This document shows, in pieces, positions 7,918 to 25,338 of a DNA stretch of 46,486 nt (position 1 is the stretch's first letter; each line of letters starts with the position of its first letter). The DNA lies in contig CADCCQ010000044.1 in the NCBI GenBank assembly GCA_902799955.1, positions 1 through 46,486 of the forward strand. The letters are read 5' to 3'. The position numbers and the translations under genes were made by a program. The stretch is from an uncultured bacterium. GTDB taxonomy: Bacteria; Verrucomicrobiota; Kiritimatiellia; RFP12; UBA1067. The notes under the pieces are model-generated. The model made no database searches and was not told the DNA's origin. It saw only the letters and a list, made by a program, of their open reading frames with translations.

Positions 7918-7946
7918 TTGATTTTCGCGGGGATTTGTGATATACT
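7918..7946 (+). promoter_or_regulatory. sigma70-type promoter of the rpoB operon
   Basis: TTGATT (7918-7923) and TATACT (7941-7946) are separated by 17 nt, with an extended -10 (TTGTGATATACT). The transcript would start near 7953, giving a ~114-nt leader before the rpoB ATG. The promoter lies 20 nt beyond the MITE's right duplication. Confidence 0.8.
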
Positions 7947-8066
7947 ACACAAAATCATCTCGGAATGCGCACAGTTAACAAAGTGGCCGCTTACCACACT
8001 TCAGGCGCATTTCGGGCAGAAAACCGCAGTTTCACAGTACAAAAACAAAAAAAGGTAAGTCCACAC

Positions 8067-11975
<3,909 letters not shown>

Positions 11976-12023
11976 GGGCGTGGAGAACGAGGATAGAGAA
12001 CACATTTCAAGGAGATTGAGACA

Positions 12024-16396
<4,373 letters not shown>

Positions 16397-16397
<1 letters not shown>

Positions 16398-16963
16398 TGA
16401 CGGCTGTAATCGACTACGGGGCCGGAAACCTCACGAGCGTACGGCTCGCCCTCGACGCAGTCGGGGAGCGGGCCGTCGTGACGCGCGACCCGGACGCGGT
16501 GCGAAGCGCCGACAGGGTCGTGTTCCCCGGAGTCGGCGCCGCCGGCAGCGCAATGGAGAGCCTTCGCTCGCTTGGCCTCGCGGACGTCGTCCGCGAGGCC
16601 GCCGCGTCAAAGCCGTTCCTGGGCATCTGCCTCGGTATGCAGATCCTCTTCGACTGGTCGGAGGAGGACGGCGGCGTGGAGCTCCTGGGGATCGTCCCCG
16701 GCAAGGTGCGCCGCTTCCCCGACGTCCCTGGCTTCAAGGTCCCGGAGATCGGCTGGAACGACGTCTCGCCGGGCGGCGAGGACTACTACTTCGTCCACAG
16801 CTACTACGCGGAGAAGTGCCCGTACACGGCCTGCACGTCGGAGTACGCGGGCGTGGAGTTCACGAGCGTGGTCAGGAAGGGTGGGCTCGTCGCCTGCCAG
16901 TTCCACCCCGAGAAGTCCGGCCGCGCCGGGCTTGCCTTCCTAAGGGAATTCCTGTCATGCTGA
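16397..16963 (+). CDS. hisH: imidazole glycerol phosphate synthase, glutaminase subunit HisH
   Basis: HisH hydrolyses glutamine and channels ammonia to HisF in histidine biosynthesis, in the cytoplasm. The 188-residue protein is a class I glutamine amidotransferase: N-terminal VIDYGAGNLTSV, nucleophile elbow GICLGMQ with Cys78, and CQFHPEKSG with His170 and Glu172, completing the triad. The start overlaps the rpoC stop by one base, and the end overlaps hisF by 7 nt, as is usual for the obligate HisHF pair. No other histidine genes are in the window. Placement directly behind rpoC and ahead of a glutamine synthetase gene is unusual. Confidence 0.96.
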
Positions 16964-17757
16964 AGAAGCGCGTCATACCCTGCCTGGACGTGCGCGGCGG
17001 CCGCGTCACAAAGGGCGTCAGGTTCCAGAACAACGTGGACCTGGGCGACCCGGTGGAGATGGCCGTGCGCTACTCCGACGGCGGCGCGGACGAGCTTGTC
17101 TTCTACGACATCACGGCCTCCGCCGAGCGCCGTCCCATAGACATCGGGATGGTCGAGGCGGTCGCGAAGGCGATCAGGATCCCGTTCGCGGTGGGCGGCG
17201 GCGTGGCGGCGCTTGGCGACATGGAGCGCGTCATCCTCGCCGGCGCGGAGAAGGTGAGCGTAAACTCGCTCGCGGTCGCGAACCCCGGGATGATCGCCGA
17301 GGGCGCCGCCGAGTTCGGCCGCCAGTGCATTGTCCTGGGGATGGACCCCGTCAGGAGCGGCAACCCTAGGTGCCCCAGCGGCTACGAGGTGACGACGCGG
17401 GGCTTCCGCGAGTTCACCGGGATGGACGCCGTCGAATGGGCGAAGAGGGCGGCGGACCTGGGCGCGGGCGAGATCGTCGTCAACTCCGTGGACGCCGACG
17501 GCACGCGCGCGGGCTTCGAGCTGGAGATAACGAGGAAGATCGCCGAGGCGGTGCCGGTGCCCGTCGTCGCATCCGGCGGCGCCGGATGCCCCGCCCACGT
17601 CGTCGAGGCGTTCACCGCCGCGAAGGCCGACGCCGCGATCGTCGCCGGGATGGTCCACACCGGCGAGTACACCATACGGCAGGTCAAGGAGGCGATGCAC
17701 GCGGCAGGCGTGCCGACGCGCCTCTGCTTCGATTCGCGGCGCGCAATGGCTATTTGA
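16957..17757 (+). CDS. hisF: imidazole glycerol phosphate synthase, cyclase subunit HisF
   Basis: HisF converts PRFAR plus ammonia into imidazole glycerol phosphate and AICAR. The 266-residue (beta/alpha)8 barrel has both catalytic aspartates: Asp11 (RVIPCLDVRGGRV) and Asp130 (IVLGMDPVRSG). The phosphate-binding loops VGGGVAALGD and ASGGAG are also present. The start at 16957 (MLKKRVIPCLDV) is preferred over an upstream in-frame GTG because it matches the family N-terminus and has TAAGGGA upstream. It overlaps hisH by 7 nt. The sequence GVRFQNNVDLGDPVEMAVRYSDGGADELVFYDITA is the variant lacking the more common NLRDAGDPV motif. Confidence 0.96.
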   Translation: MLKKRVIPCLDVRGGRVTKGVRFQNNVDLGDPVEMAVRYSDGGADELVFYDITASAERRPIDIGMVEAVAKAIRIPFAVGGGVAALGDMERVILAGAEKVSVNSLAVANPGMIAEGAAEFGRQCIVLGMDPVRSGNPRCPSGYEVTTRGFREFTGMDAVEWAKRAADLGAGEIVVNSVDADGTRAGFELEITRKIAEAVPVPVVASGGAGCPAHVVEAFTAAKADAAIVAGMVHTGEYTIRQVKEAMHAAGVPTRLCFDSRRAMAI

Positions 17758-17773
17758 AAAGGAACCCAGAAGA

Positions 17774-19846
17774 ATGGCAACGCCAGACACATCCCTCAAA
17801 GACTATGGTGCGGACGTCTTCTCGGAGAAGGCGATACGCGCCCATCTTCCGAAGACGGTCGCCTCCAAGCTGATCGCGACGATGCGCGACGCGAAGCCGC
17901 TCGACCCCTCCATCGCGGAGGAGGTCGCGCGCGGAATGAAGGAATGGGCCCTCTCCAAGGGCGCGACGCATTTCACCCACTGGTTCCAGCCCATGACGGG
18001 CGGCACCGCGGAGAAGCACAACGCGTTCCTCGAGCCGTGCGGTCCCGCCCAGGCCGTCAACAGGTTCTCGGCCAGCAACCTCATCGGCGGCGAGGCCGAC
18101 GCCAGCTCCTTCCCGTCGGGCGGCATCCGCTCCACCTTCGAGGCGCGCGGGTACACCGCATGGGACCCGACGTCGCCCGCGTTCATCAAGCGCCACGCGA
18201 ACGGCGCGACGCTCTGCATACCGACTGCGTTCTGCGCCCACACCGGAGAGGCGCTCGACATGAAGACCCCGCTTCTCAGGTCGATACAGGCCATTACGCG
18301 CGCGACGGAGCGGCTGATGGGCAAGTTCGGCCGCCCTAAGGCGCACGTCTCGCTGACGCTCGGCGCGGAGCAGGAGTACTTCCTCGTGGACCGCTCGTTC
18401 TACCTGAAGCGCCCAGACCTCCTGCAGACCGGGCGCACGGTGTTCGGCGCGGCGCCCGCGAAGCACCAGCAGCTCGACGACCACTACTACGGGGCCATCA
18501 GGCCGCGCGTCGTCAAGTTCATGATCGAGGTCGAGCGCCGCCTCTGGAGGCTCGGGATCCCGGCGAAGACGCGCCACAACGAGGTCGCGCCCGCGCAGTT
18601 CGAGCTCGCCCCCATGTTCGAGGAGCAGAACCTCGCGGTCGACCACAACATGCTGATCATGGAGACGCTGCGCGAGACCGCCGAGGAGAACGGATTCGTG
18701 TGCCTTCTCCACGAGAAGCCCTTCGAGGGCGTCAACGGCTCCGGCAAGCACTGCAACTGGTCGATCGCCTACGGCGGCAGGAACCTTCTCTCGCCGGGCG
18801 ACAACCCGCGCGACAACGCGATATTCCTAACGTTCCTCTCCGCCGTCATCAGGGCGATCGACCTCCACTCCGACCTCCTGCGCAGTTCGACCGCAGGCGC
18901 GGGGAACGACCATCGCCTCGGCGCGAACGAGGCGCCTCCGGCCGTCATCTCCGTCTTTCTGGGCGACGACCTCTCAGCCGTGATGAAGGAGATCGAGACC
19001 GGCCGCGCCGGGAAGAAGACGGGCCGCACCGCGATGAGGATTGGCGTGGACACCATGCCGCCGATACCCAAGGACGTCACCGACCGCAACAGGACCTCCC
19101 CGTTCGCCTTCACCGGAAACAAGTTCGAGTTCCGCGCGCCGGGCTCCTCGCAGAACTGCGCCGCCAGCCAGGCCGTCCTCAACACGATCGTCGCCGAGTC
19201 CATCGACGCCATCTGCGACAAGCTGGAGGCCGCGGGCGGCGACTTCAACGTCGAGCTCCAGAAGCTCCTGAAGCGCCTCATCGCAAAGCACAAGCGCATC
19301 CTCTTCTCCGGCGACGGCTACGCGGACGAATGGCGCGAGGAGGCCAGGAGGCGCGGCCTCCCCGACCTCCGCAGCACGCTGGAGGCCATCGAGCCGCTCT
19401 CCAGCCCCGCCAACTGCGCGATGTTCGTCAAGTACGGCGTGTTCAGCGAGGGCGAGCTGAAGAGCCGCCACGAAATCGCGGCGGACGGCTACCGCTCCAG
19501 GATAATGATCGAGGGCAAGGTCGCGCTGGAGATGGCGAGAGCCATGATCCGCCCGGTCGTCGCCGACGAGTTCAGCCGCCTCGCGACGGCCATCGGCCAG
19601 GCCTCCAAGGACGGCCTCAAGGTCGGCATCGCCGGCCTGAAGGCCCTCTCGCTCAAGCTCGGCGCGGGCCTTGACGACCTCCACGTGAAGTGCGAGAAGC
19701 TCGAGAAGGCCATCGCGAAGGGGAAGGTCCCGGACGTCATCGCGTCCATGACCGAGGTCCGCCGCACCGTGGACCGCCTGGAGCACCTCGTCGACGACTC
19801 CAAGTGGCCGCTCCCGAAGTACCGGGAGATGCTGTTCATCTATTGA
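17774..19846 (+). CDS. glnN: type III glutamine synthetase (GSIII)
   Basis: This enzyme makes glutamine from glutamate, ammonia and ATP. At 690 residues it has the GSIII size (about 700, against ~450 for GSI). It has the GSIII signatures: [141 protein letters not shown] and [30 protein letters not shown] precedes the ATG; the gap to hisF is 16 nt. GSIII is typical of Bacteroidetes, Verrucomicrobia/Lentisphaerae relatives and some cyanobacteria. Its product is the substrate of HisH two genes upstream, so co-transcription is logical. Confidence 0.95.
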   Translation: MATPDTSLKDYGADVFSEKAIRAHLPKTVASKLIATMRDAKPLDPSIAEEVARGMKEWALSKGATHFTHWFQPMTGGTAEKHNAFLEPCGPAQAVNRFSASNLIGGEADASSFPSGGIRSTFEARGYTAWDPTSPAFIKRHANGATLCIPTAFCAHTGEALDMKTPLLRSIQAITRATERLMGKFGRPKAHVSLTLGAEQEYFLVDRSFYLKRPDLLQTGRTVFGAAPAKHQQLDDHYYGAIRPRVVKFMIEVERRLWRLGIPAKTRHNEVAPAQFELAPMFEEQNLAVDHNMLIMETLRETAEENGFVCLLHEKPFEGVNGSGKHCNWSIAYGGRNLLSPGDNPRDNAIFLTFLSAVIRAIDLHSDLLRSSTAGAGNDHRLGANEAPPAVISVFLGDDLSAVMKEIETGRAGKKTGRTAMRIGVDTMPPIPKDVTDRNRTSPFAFTGNKFEFRAPGSSQNCAASQAVLNTIVAESIDAICDKLEAAGGDFNVELQKLLKRLIAKHKRILFSGDGYADEWREEARRRGLPDLRSTLEAIEPLSSPANCAMFVKYGVFSEGELKSRHEIAADGYRSRIMIEGKVALEMARAMIRPVVADEFSRLATAIGQASKDGLKVGIAGLKALSLKLGAGLDDLHVKCEKLEKAIAKGKVPDVIASMTEVRRTVDRLEHLVDDSKWPLPKYREMLFIY

Positions 19847-19872
19847 AAGGCAAAAGGAAAGGAAAGAGAAAA

Positions 19873-20298
19873 ATGCTCAAGGGAATCTCCCCGGCCGTGT
19901 CGCCGGACCTGCTGAAGACCCTCGCCGAGATGGGACACGGCGACGAAATCGTTATATCCGACGCGCACTTTCCCGCGCACACCTTCAACCCCCGCGTACT
20001 GCGCGCGGACGGGCTTGGCGCGGATACGCTCCTTGCGGGGATCATCCCGCTCTTCGAGCTCGACGCATACGCGACGCCCGTCGTCATGATGGACGCCGTC
20101 CCCGGCGACACCCTCGACCCCGACGTCGAGGCCAGGTACCGCAAGGCGCTCGGCTATTCCGGCGAGATCGAGAGGATGGAGCGCTATGCGTTCTACGAGC
20201 GCGCTAAGAAGGCGTATGCGGTCGTCGTCTCCGGCGAGACCGCCAAGTACGGCAACATCATCCTGAAGAAGGGCGTCACGCCGCTGGAGGTGCGGTGA
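19873..20298 (+). CDS. fucU: RbsD/FucU-family sugar mutarotase (L-fucose mutarotase-like)
   Basis: The family interconverts anomers of fucose or ribose before further metabolism. The 141-residue protein begins [39 protein letters not shown], with the conserved catalytic His22 in GHGDEIV. The C-terminus ([29 protein letters not shown]) matches FucU, in which Tyr and the GE.A.YGN segment line the active site. A purine-rich ribosome region (GGAAAGGAAAGAG) precedes the ATG at 19873. It is 26 nt after glnN and overlaps the next gene by one base (TGATG). FucU is favoured over RbsD by the final motif and the glycan-degrading neighbours, but substrate choice is inferred. Confidence 0.88.
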   Translation: MLKGISPAVSPDLLKTLAEMGHGDEIVISDAHFPAHTFNPRVLRADGLGADTLLAGIIPLFELDAYATPVVMMDAVPGDTLDPDVEARYRKALGYSGEIERMERYAFYERAKKAYAVVVSGETAKYGNIILKKGVTPLEVR

Positions 20299-23200
20299 TG
20301 GCGCGGCTCCCAATTAAGCTTCTCGCCGCCGTCTGCGCGGCGTCCGTTTCGTCCTTCTCGCTTGCCGCGGCCAAGCAGAGCGCGCAGAAGACCGCTCCCA
20401 AGCCTGCGCCCAAGGCCGCCGCCGCGAAGCTGGCGAAACCCGCTCCCGCCAAGCCCGCAGTGGCGAAGCCGGCGAAACCAGCTGCGGCGAAGCCGGCCGC
20501 ACCGGCCAAGCCTGCCGCGAAGCCCGCCGCCGCGAAGCCAACGGCGCCTGCGGCCTCCCGCGACTGGTCGAAGATATACCTTGGCGTTCTGCCGTCCGTC
20601 TCCCCGGACGGGAAGTTCTTCGTGTTCTCATGGATGAACCGCATCTGGAAGGCGCCTGTCGCCGGCGGAACGGCGATCCCCCTCGACGACGGCAGGTCGG
20701 TGAACGGCTGCCCGTTCGTCGCGCCGGACGGCAGGCGCATCGCCTTTGTGTCCAACCGCTACGGGACGGACCAGGCGTTCGAGATCGAGCTCGGCGCGGA
20801 CGGCCTGTCGGCGTCCGGCCCCAGGCAGCTCACCAGCCACACCGAGAGCCTGTCGCTCTGCGGCTACACGCCCGACGGCAATTCGCTGCTCGCGCTCGTG
20901 TACCGCGACCACGCGTCGGAGAACTCGTCCAGCAAGCTCATCTCGATGAGGCCCGTGCTGATGCCGACGGGCCAGAAGGGCCCAGAGCGGCTGCTCATGG
21001 ACGTCCCGGCGCATTCGCCCGCGATCTCGCCCGACGGCTCGCGAGTCCTGTTCACGTCGCGCTACGGCTACGACTACCTCCGCTTCAGGAAGCACGGCCC
21101 CAACACGACGACGAGCAACGCCGGCGACATCTGGATGTACGAGAAGGCGACTGGCAGGTACACGCCGGTCGTGATGGACCGCTTCGACTCGACGACCCCC
21201 ATGTGGACGCCTGACGGCAAGTCGTTCTACTACCTCTGCGACGCCAACGGCGTGCGCAACATCCGCCTCCGCTCGCTGGAGACCGGCAAGGAGCGCGCGA
21301 TAACGGACTTCACGGACGACCATATATTCGCGTACTCGCTTTCCGCGGACGGGCGCACGATGGTGTTCAGCAAGGGCTTTGACATCTGGAGGATGGACCC
21401 GACTGCGGAGAGGCCCGTCGCCGAGAGGATCGACATGAGGCCGGCCGGGTTCGACCCGTCCGCCCCGCGCGTCGTGCGCCGCTCCTACTCCGACATGGAC
21501 AACAACGACACGACGGGGACGTGTTCGTTCCGGGACAAGGGCCGCGAGGTCGCGTTCACGACCGGCGGCGACCTGCTCGTCATGGAGACGGGCGGCGACA
21601 AGCCCCAGCACCCGACGGTCATACACGGCTCGTCCAGGACCCACGAGCGCGAATGCGTGTTCTCGCCAGACGGCACGGCCCTCTACTACCTCTCCGACCG
21701 TGGCGACGGCACGGATATCTGGGTCGCCAGGTGCTCCGAGACGAACAGGCCGTGGGCGAAGAACTCCCGCTTCCTGCGCCGCCGCCTCACCGACGACGAC
21801 ATGTACCGCCGCAACCTCTCCATCTCGCCGGACGGCAGCCGCCTCGCATGGTGCAACCTGAACGGCAAGCTGTTCTTCGCGGACACCAACGGCGTGGTCG
21901 TCGCGGAGTCCACCGTGTCGTCCGCCAGCTGCGGCTCCTACGCCTTCTCTCCCGATGGCCGCCATGTCGTGGCGTCGCTGCGCGACGGCTACGGCAACCA
22001 GGACGTCTGGGTCATCCCCGCCTGGCGCGCGAAGGACGGCGAGAAGGCGCCCGCGCCTTGCAACATCTCCCGCAACCACAAGTGGGACGGCTCGCCCGCC
22101 TGGTCGCCCGACGGGCGCGTGATCGCGTTCTCCGGCTGCCGCGCCGCCACCGGCGACATCGCCTACATCTTCTACGCATACCTCGACCCGGCCGACGAAA
22201 ACGCTGAGACGACCGGCGACAAGAAGCAGCGCAAGGAGCCCTGCAGGCCGGACTTCGCCACGCTCCCCGACCGCGTCCGCGCCACCGGCATCAAGGGCAA
22301 CGGCGCGTTCTTCGCAAAGGACTCCAGGACGATCTCCTTCTCGTTCAACAACATGGTGCAGAAGATCAGGGTCCCCGACGGCATCAAGGCCGAGACGATC
22401 AGCCAGAAGGACGGCGACACGGTCGACTGGATCAAGACTGACAAGGGCGAGAAGCTCCTCCGCGTCGTGAAGAGGCTGCCCGCGATCGGCGACAAGACGA
22501 TCCCGTTCTACTACTACCAGCACACGGACGTCCAGGACTACCAGGAGCTCGCGTTCCTGATCGGCTGGACGGACATCCGCGACGGATTCTACGATCCGCG
22601 GATATGCGGCGCCGACTGGGCCGCGGTCCGCGAGAAGTACCGTCTCGCCGCGCGCTACGCGCCGTCGCGCGGGGTGTTCGCGCGCGTAATGCGCATGATG
22701 TACGGCGAGATAGACGGTTCGCACCTCAGCTTCTCCTTCACCGACGAGTCGAACAAGCGCTGGAACGACAAGCCGCAGATCCGCGGCTGGACGATCTTCA
22801 CCGGGCACCTCGGCGTCCACTTCGACGCGACCCACAGGGGCTGCGGGTGGCTCGTCAAGGACGTCATCCCCGGCACGCCGGCCGACAAGGGCGAGAAGGG
22901 CCTTCTGCCGGGCGACCTCGTCCTCTCGGTCGACGCTCGCAAGGTCGCCGCCGGCATGGACTACGCCGACGTCATGAACACGCCGCTCCCCCACAAGTAC
23001 CGACTCGTCGTGCAGAGGAACGGCAAGAACCTCGAGCGCACGGTGGAGGCCATCTCCTTCACGAAGGCGCGCCGCGCCATGCGCGACGCCGAGGTCGCGA
23101 AGATCCGCGAGCGCCTCCATTCCCAGCACAACTTCGGCTACCTCTGCATCGACTCCATGGACGACGAGAGCGCCAACGAGTTCGAGGACCGGGTGTTCGC

Positions 23201-23759
23201 GGAGTGCTTCGGCAGGGACGGCGTGATCGTGGACGTCCGCTTCAACAGCGGCGGGCACACGGCCGACCGCCTCATTGACATCCTCTGCGCCAACCGCCAC
23301 GTGCGCACGCGGACCCGCGGCGTGGACAGCGAGGCGTTCCTCATGGGGCGCTTCAACCGCCCCGTGATAACCGGGCTCCCCGTCGTCGCGCTCGCCAACG
23401 AACGGAGCGAGTCGAACGCCGAGGAGTTCTCCCATGCGATGAAGACGCTGAAGCGCGCCAAGGTCGTTGGCTGGGAGACCGCCGGCGCGGTCATCGGCAC
23501 CGTGCCGTTCAGCATACTCGACTACGGCAGGGGCCGCCGCCCGCGCGTCGGCTTCTTCCTCCCGGACGGAACGAACCAGGAGTTCCACGGCGCGAAACCC
23601 GACGTCGAGGTCGATCTTACGCCTGCGGACATCGCGGCAAAACGCGACCCGCAGCTTGAAACCGCAATCAAAGTGCTGACAGAGGAGGTGGAGGCGAAGC
23701 GCAAGTCGCCGCCGCCCGCCCTAAGGTACGGAGCACCAGGAAAGGAACACACACTATGA
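20298..23759 (+). CDS. secreted tricorn-like protease (S41 family)
   Basis: This 1153-residue protein begins with a signal peptide ([25 protein letters not shown]), then a low-complexity Ala/Lys/Pro linker (residues ~27-90, repeated PAKP/KPAA) probably spanning cell wall or periplasm. Residues ~95-700 form TolB/WD40-like propeller repeats (VSPDGKFFVFSW, FSPDGTALYYLSDRGDG, WSPDGRVIAFSG). A PDZ domain follows (GWLVKDVIPGTPADKGEKGLLPGDLVLSVDARKV), then an S41 peptidase domain. Tricorn catalytic residues are recognisable: Ser808-His809 (GSHLSF), nucleophile Ser1039 (NERSESNAEEFSH) and Glu1060 (GWETAGA). GGAGGTG sits directly before the ATG, chosen over the GTG one codon earlier. It is coupled to fucU (TGATG) and to the next gene (ATGA). 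Likely role is degradation of oligopeptides outside the cytoplasm. Confidence 0.88.
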   Translation: MARLPIKLLAAVCAASVSSFSLAAAKQSAQKTAPKPAPKAAAAKLAKPAPAKPAVAKPAKPAAAKPAAPAKPAAKPAAAKPTAPAASRDWSKIYLGVLPSVSPDGKFFVFSWMNRIWKAPVAGGTAIPLDDGRSVNGCPFVAPDGRRIAFVSNRYGTDQAFEIELGADGLSASGPRQLTSHTESLSLCGYTPDGNSLLALVYRDHASENSSSKLISMRPVLMPTGQKGPERLLMDVPAHSPAISPDGSRVLFTSRYGYDYLRFRKHGPNTTTSNAGDIWMYEKATGRYTPVVMDRFDSTTPMWTPDGKSFYYLCDANGVRNIRLRSLETGKERAITDFTDDHIFAYSLSADGRTMVFSKGFDIWRMDPTAERPVAERIDMRPAGFDPSAPRVVRRSYSDMDNNDTTGTCSFRDKGREVAFTTGGDLLVMETGGDKPQHPTVIHGSSRTHERECVFSPDGTALYYLSDRGDGTDIWVARCSETNRPWAKNSRFLRRRLTDDDMYRRNLSISPDGSRLAWCNLNGKLFFADTNGVVVAESTVSSASCGSYAFSPDGRHVVASLRDGYGNQDVWVIPAWRAKDGEKAPAPCNISRNHKWDGSPAWSPDGRVIAFSGCRAATGDIAYIFYAYLDPADENAETTGDKKQRKEPCRPDFATLPDRVRATGIKGNGAFFAKDSRTISFSFNNMVQKIRVPDGIKAETISQKDGDTVDWIKTDKGEKLLRVVKRLPAIGDKTIPFYYYQHTDVQDYQELAFLIGWTDIRDGFYDPRICGADWAAVREKYRLAARYAPSRGVFARVMRMMYGEIDGSHLSFSFTDESNKRWNDKPQIRGWTIFTGHLGVHFDATHRGCGWLVKDVIPGTPADKGEKGLLPGDLVLSVDARKVAAGMDYADVMNTPLPHKYRLVVQRNGKNLERTVEAISFTKARRAMRDAEVAKIRERLHSQHNFGYLCIDSMDDESANEFEDRVFAECFGRDGVIVDVRFNSGGHTADRLIDILCANRHVRTRTRGVDSEAFLMGRFNRPVITGLPVVALANERSESNAEEFSHAMKTLKRAKVVGWETAGAVIGTVPFSILDYGRGRRPRVGFFLPDGTNQEFHGAKPDVEVDLTPADIAAKRDPQLETAIKVLTEEVEAKRKSPPPALRYGAPGKEHTL

Positions 23760-25210
23760 AGAAGACACTACTCGTTTCGCTCGTGGCCGCAGCGGCCGCG
23801 TCGTCCGCAGTCGCGCAGTCCAGCAACTCGCCCGACCCCGCGGGAAGTTATGTCGTCGCCCTAGACGGGGAGACGGCGAAGTCCGCCGACTGGCAGAAGG
23901 TGGCCGACGCGCTCGTCGCCAAGTACTCGGCGAAGCTCGTGAACTACGACGCGTCGTCCGTCGAGGGGATCCTCCCGGAGCTGCGCAAGCTGAAGCCGCG
24001 CTACGTCTGCTTCGTCACCGCCCCCGAGCGCGCCGGACGCAGCCTCGTCGTCGAGGCGGCGCAGGCGCTGCGCAAGATCGACGACGACCCGTACGGCGAC
24101 GCCATCTGGGGAATCGTCACGGGCTACAACGCGGACGACGCGATGCGCATGGTCGAAGGCGACCCCATCGAGGTCGAGAGCATTGCCACCAGCATGGGCG
24201 GCAGCAGGACTCTCGACGGATGGAAGCACGGCTTTGCGTCCGACGAGGGCAACATGGGCCGCATGTGGGTGAAGCTTCCCGGCTCGACCAACACCGTCGA
24301 GATCGCAACCGCCCCCAACCCCGCGAAGTCCCTCGCCGCCGCGTTCCGCGGCATCCCGGTCGACTACTGGGTGACGAGCGGGCACGCAACCGAGCACGAC
24401 TGGCAGATCATCTACAACAAACCCAAGGGCGGATGCTTCGTCCACAAGAATGGACGCCTCGTGGCCGTCACGTCGCAGAATGACTACGCCCTCGTCTTCA
24501 GTCCCAACCCGAAAGTCTACATCGCCGCCGGCAACTGCCTCATCGGGCACGTCGACGGCAAGGACTGCATGGCCACCGCCTGGATGCACACGGGCGGCGC
24601 CGTGCAGATGCTCGGCTACACCGTCGAGACGTTCTACGGCTTCATGGGATGGGGCGCAAAGTCGATGTTCGAGTCGGGCCGCTACACCGCCGCCGAGGCG
24701 TTCTACCTCAACAACCAGGTGCTCCTCTGGGCGATCGGCAAGCTGAACAAGGATTTGCGCGACGTGGAAATCCCCGCCAAGGAAAAGCTCAGCACGCGCA
24801 AGTTCATCAGGATGATGCAGGGCAGGATAAGGACGCAGGACGAACTCGGCCTCACCTGGGACCGCGACACGTTCGCGTTCTACGGCGACCCCGCCCGCAG
24901 CGTCAGGTTCCCGGAGAAGAGGAAGGACATCGACATCAAGGTGTCCGGCGACAAAATCACGCTCGACTTCCTGCGTGACGTCTCGTTCCCGGACAAGATC
25001 GAAGTGAAGAGCACGCGTCCCGTCGCCGTGCTGCTCGACAAGGCGCCGGCCAGGGGCGCGGCGATCTTCGCGGAAGGCGGGGAGGAGCCGCTCGCCGATT
25101 CGGTGGTGACTGACGTGTTCGCGCTCATCCCTCTCACAGGCAAGCATCCAAAGGGCGAAAAGCTCGCGTTCGCCATCCGCCCCGGCAAGTCGTCGGCGGC
25201 CGCCAAATAA
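23756..25210 (+). CDS. secreted protein with caspase/gingipain-like (clan CD) features
   Basis: This 484-residue protein has a signal peptide (MKKTLLVSLVAAAAASSAVAQ). The N-terminal part (SYVVALDGETAKSADWQKVADALVAKY..., LRKLKPRYVCFVTAPERAG, DDDPYGDAIWGIVTGYNADDAMRM) reads like the Rossmann-like N-terminal region of C25 peptidases. Two later motifs fit clan CD cysteine peptidases: a hydrophobic stretch ending in SGHATEHDW (His210) and YIAAGNCLIGH (Cys261). A beta-sandwich-like C-terminal region follows (FPEKRKDIDIKVSGDKITLDFLRDV). The family name is an inference from motif spacing; it may be a non-peptidase relative. It overlaps the tricorn-like gene by 4 nt (ATGA), so the two secreted proteins are probably made together. 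Confidence 0.65.
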   Translation: MKKTLLVSLVAAAAASSAVAQSSNSPDPAGSYVVALDGETAKSADWQKVADALVAKYSAKLVNYDASSVEGILPELRKLKPRYVCFVTAPERAGRSLVVEAAQALRKIDDDPYGDAIWGIVTGYNADDAMRMVEGDPIEVESIATSMGGSRTLDGWKHGFASDEGNMGRMWVKLPGSTNTVEIATAPNPAKSLAAAFRGIPVDYWVTSGHATEHDWQIIYNKPKGGCFVHKNGRLVAVTSQNDYALVFSPNPKVYIAAGNCLIGHVDGKDCMATAWMHTGGAVQMLGYTVETFYGFMGWGAKSMFESGRYTAAEAFYLNNQVLLWAIGKLNKDLRDVEIPAKEKLSTRKFIRMMQGRIRTQDELGLTWDRDTFAFYGDPARSVRFPEKRKDIDIKVSGDKITLDFLRDVSFPDKIEVKSTRPVAVLLDKAPARGAAIFAEGGEEPLADSVVTDVFALIPLTGKHPKGEKLAFAIRPGKSSAAAK

Positions 25211-25217
25211 CGCCCGT

Positions 25218-25337
25218 CGACTAACGACTAACGACTAGCGACTAACCACTAGCGACTATCGACTAACGACTAACAACTATCCACTATCGACTAACCACTA
25301 CCCACTAACCACTAACGACTAACAACTAACGACCAGC
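25218..25337. repeat. heptanucleotide tandem array (CGACTAA-type, ~17 units)
   Basis: About 17 degenerate units of CGACTAA (variants CCACTAA, CAACTAT, CGACTAG) fill the 128-nt gap between the two genes. As 7 is not a multiple of 3, TAA/TAG stops appear in all three forward frames. It ends 1-2 nt before the next ATG, so no normal ribosome site precedes that gene. Confidence 0.9.
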
Positions 25338-25338
25338 C

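Noticed and set aside
7965..8066. Longer rpoB start at 7965
   Set aside because: The extra 34 residues do not match the RpoB N-terminus, and the codon lies ~12 nt from the predicted transcript start without a ribosome site.
25218..25337. CRISPR array
   Set aside because: The units are only 7 bp with no spacers, and there are no cas genes in the window.
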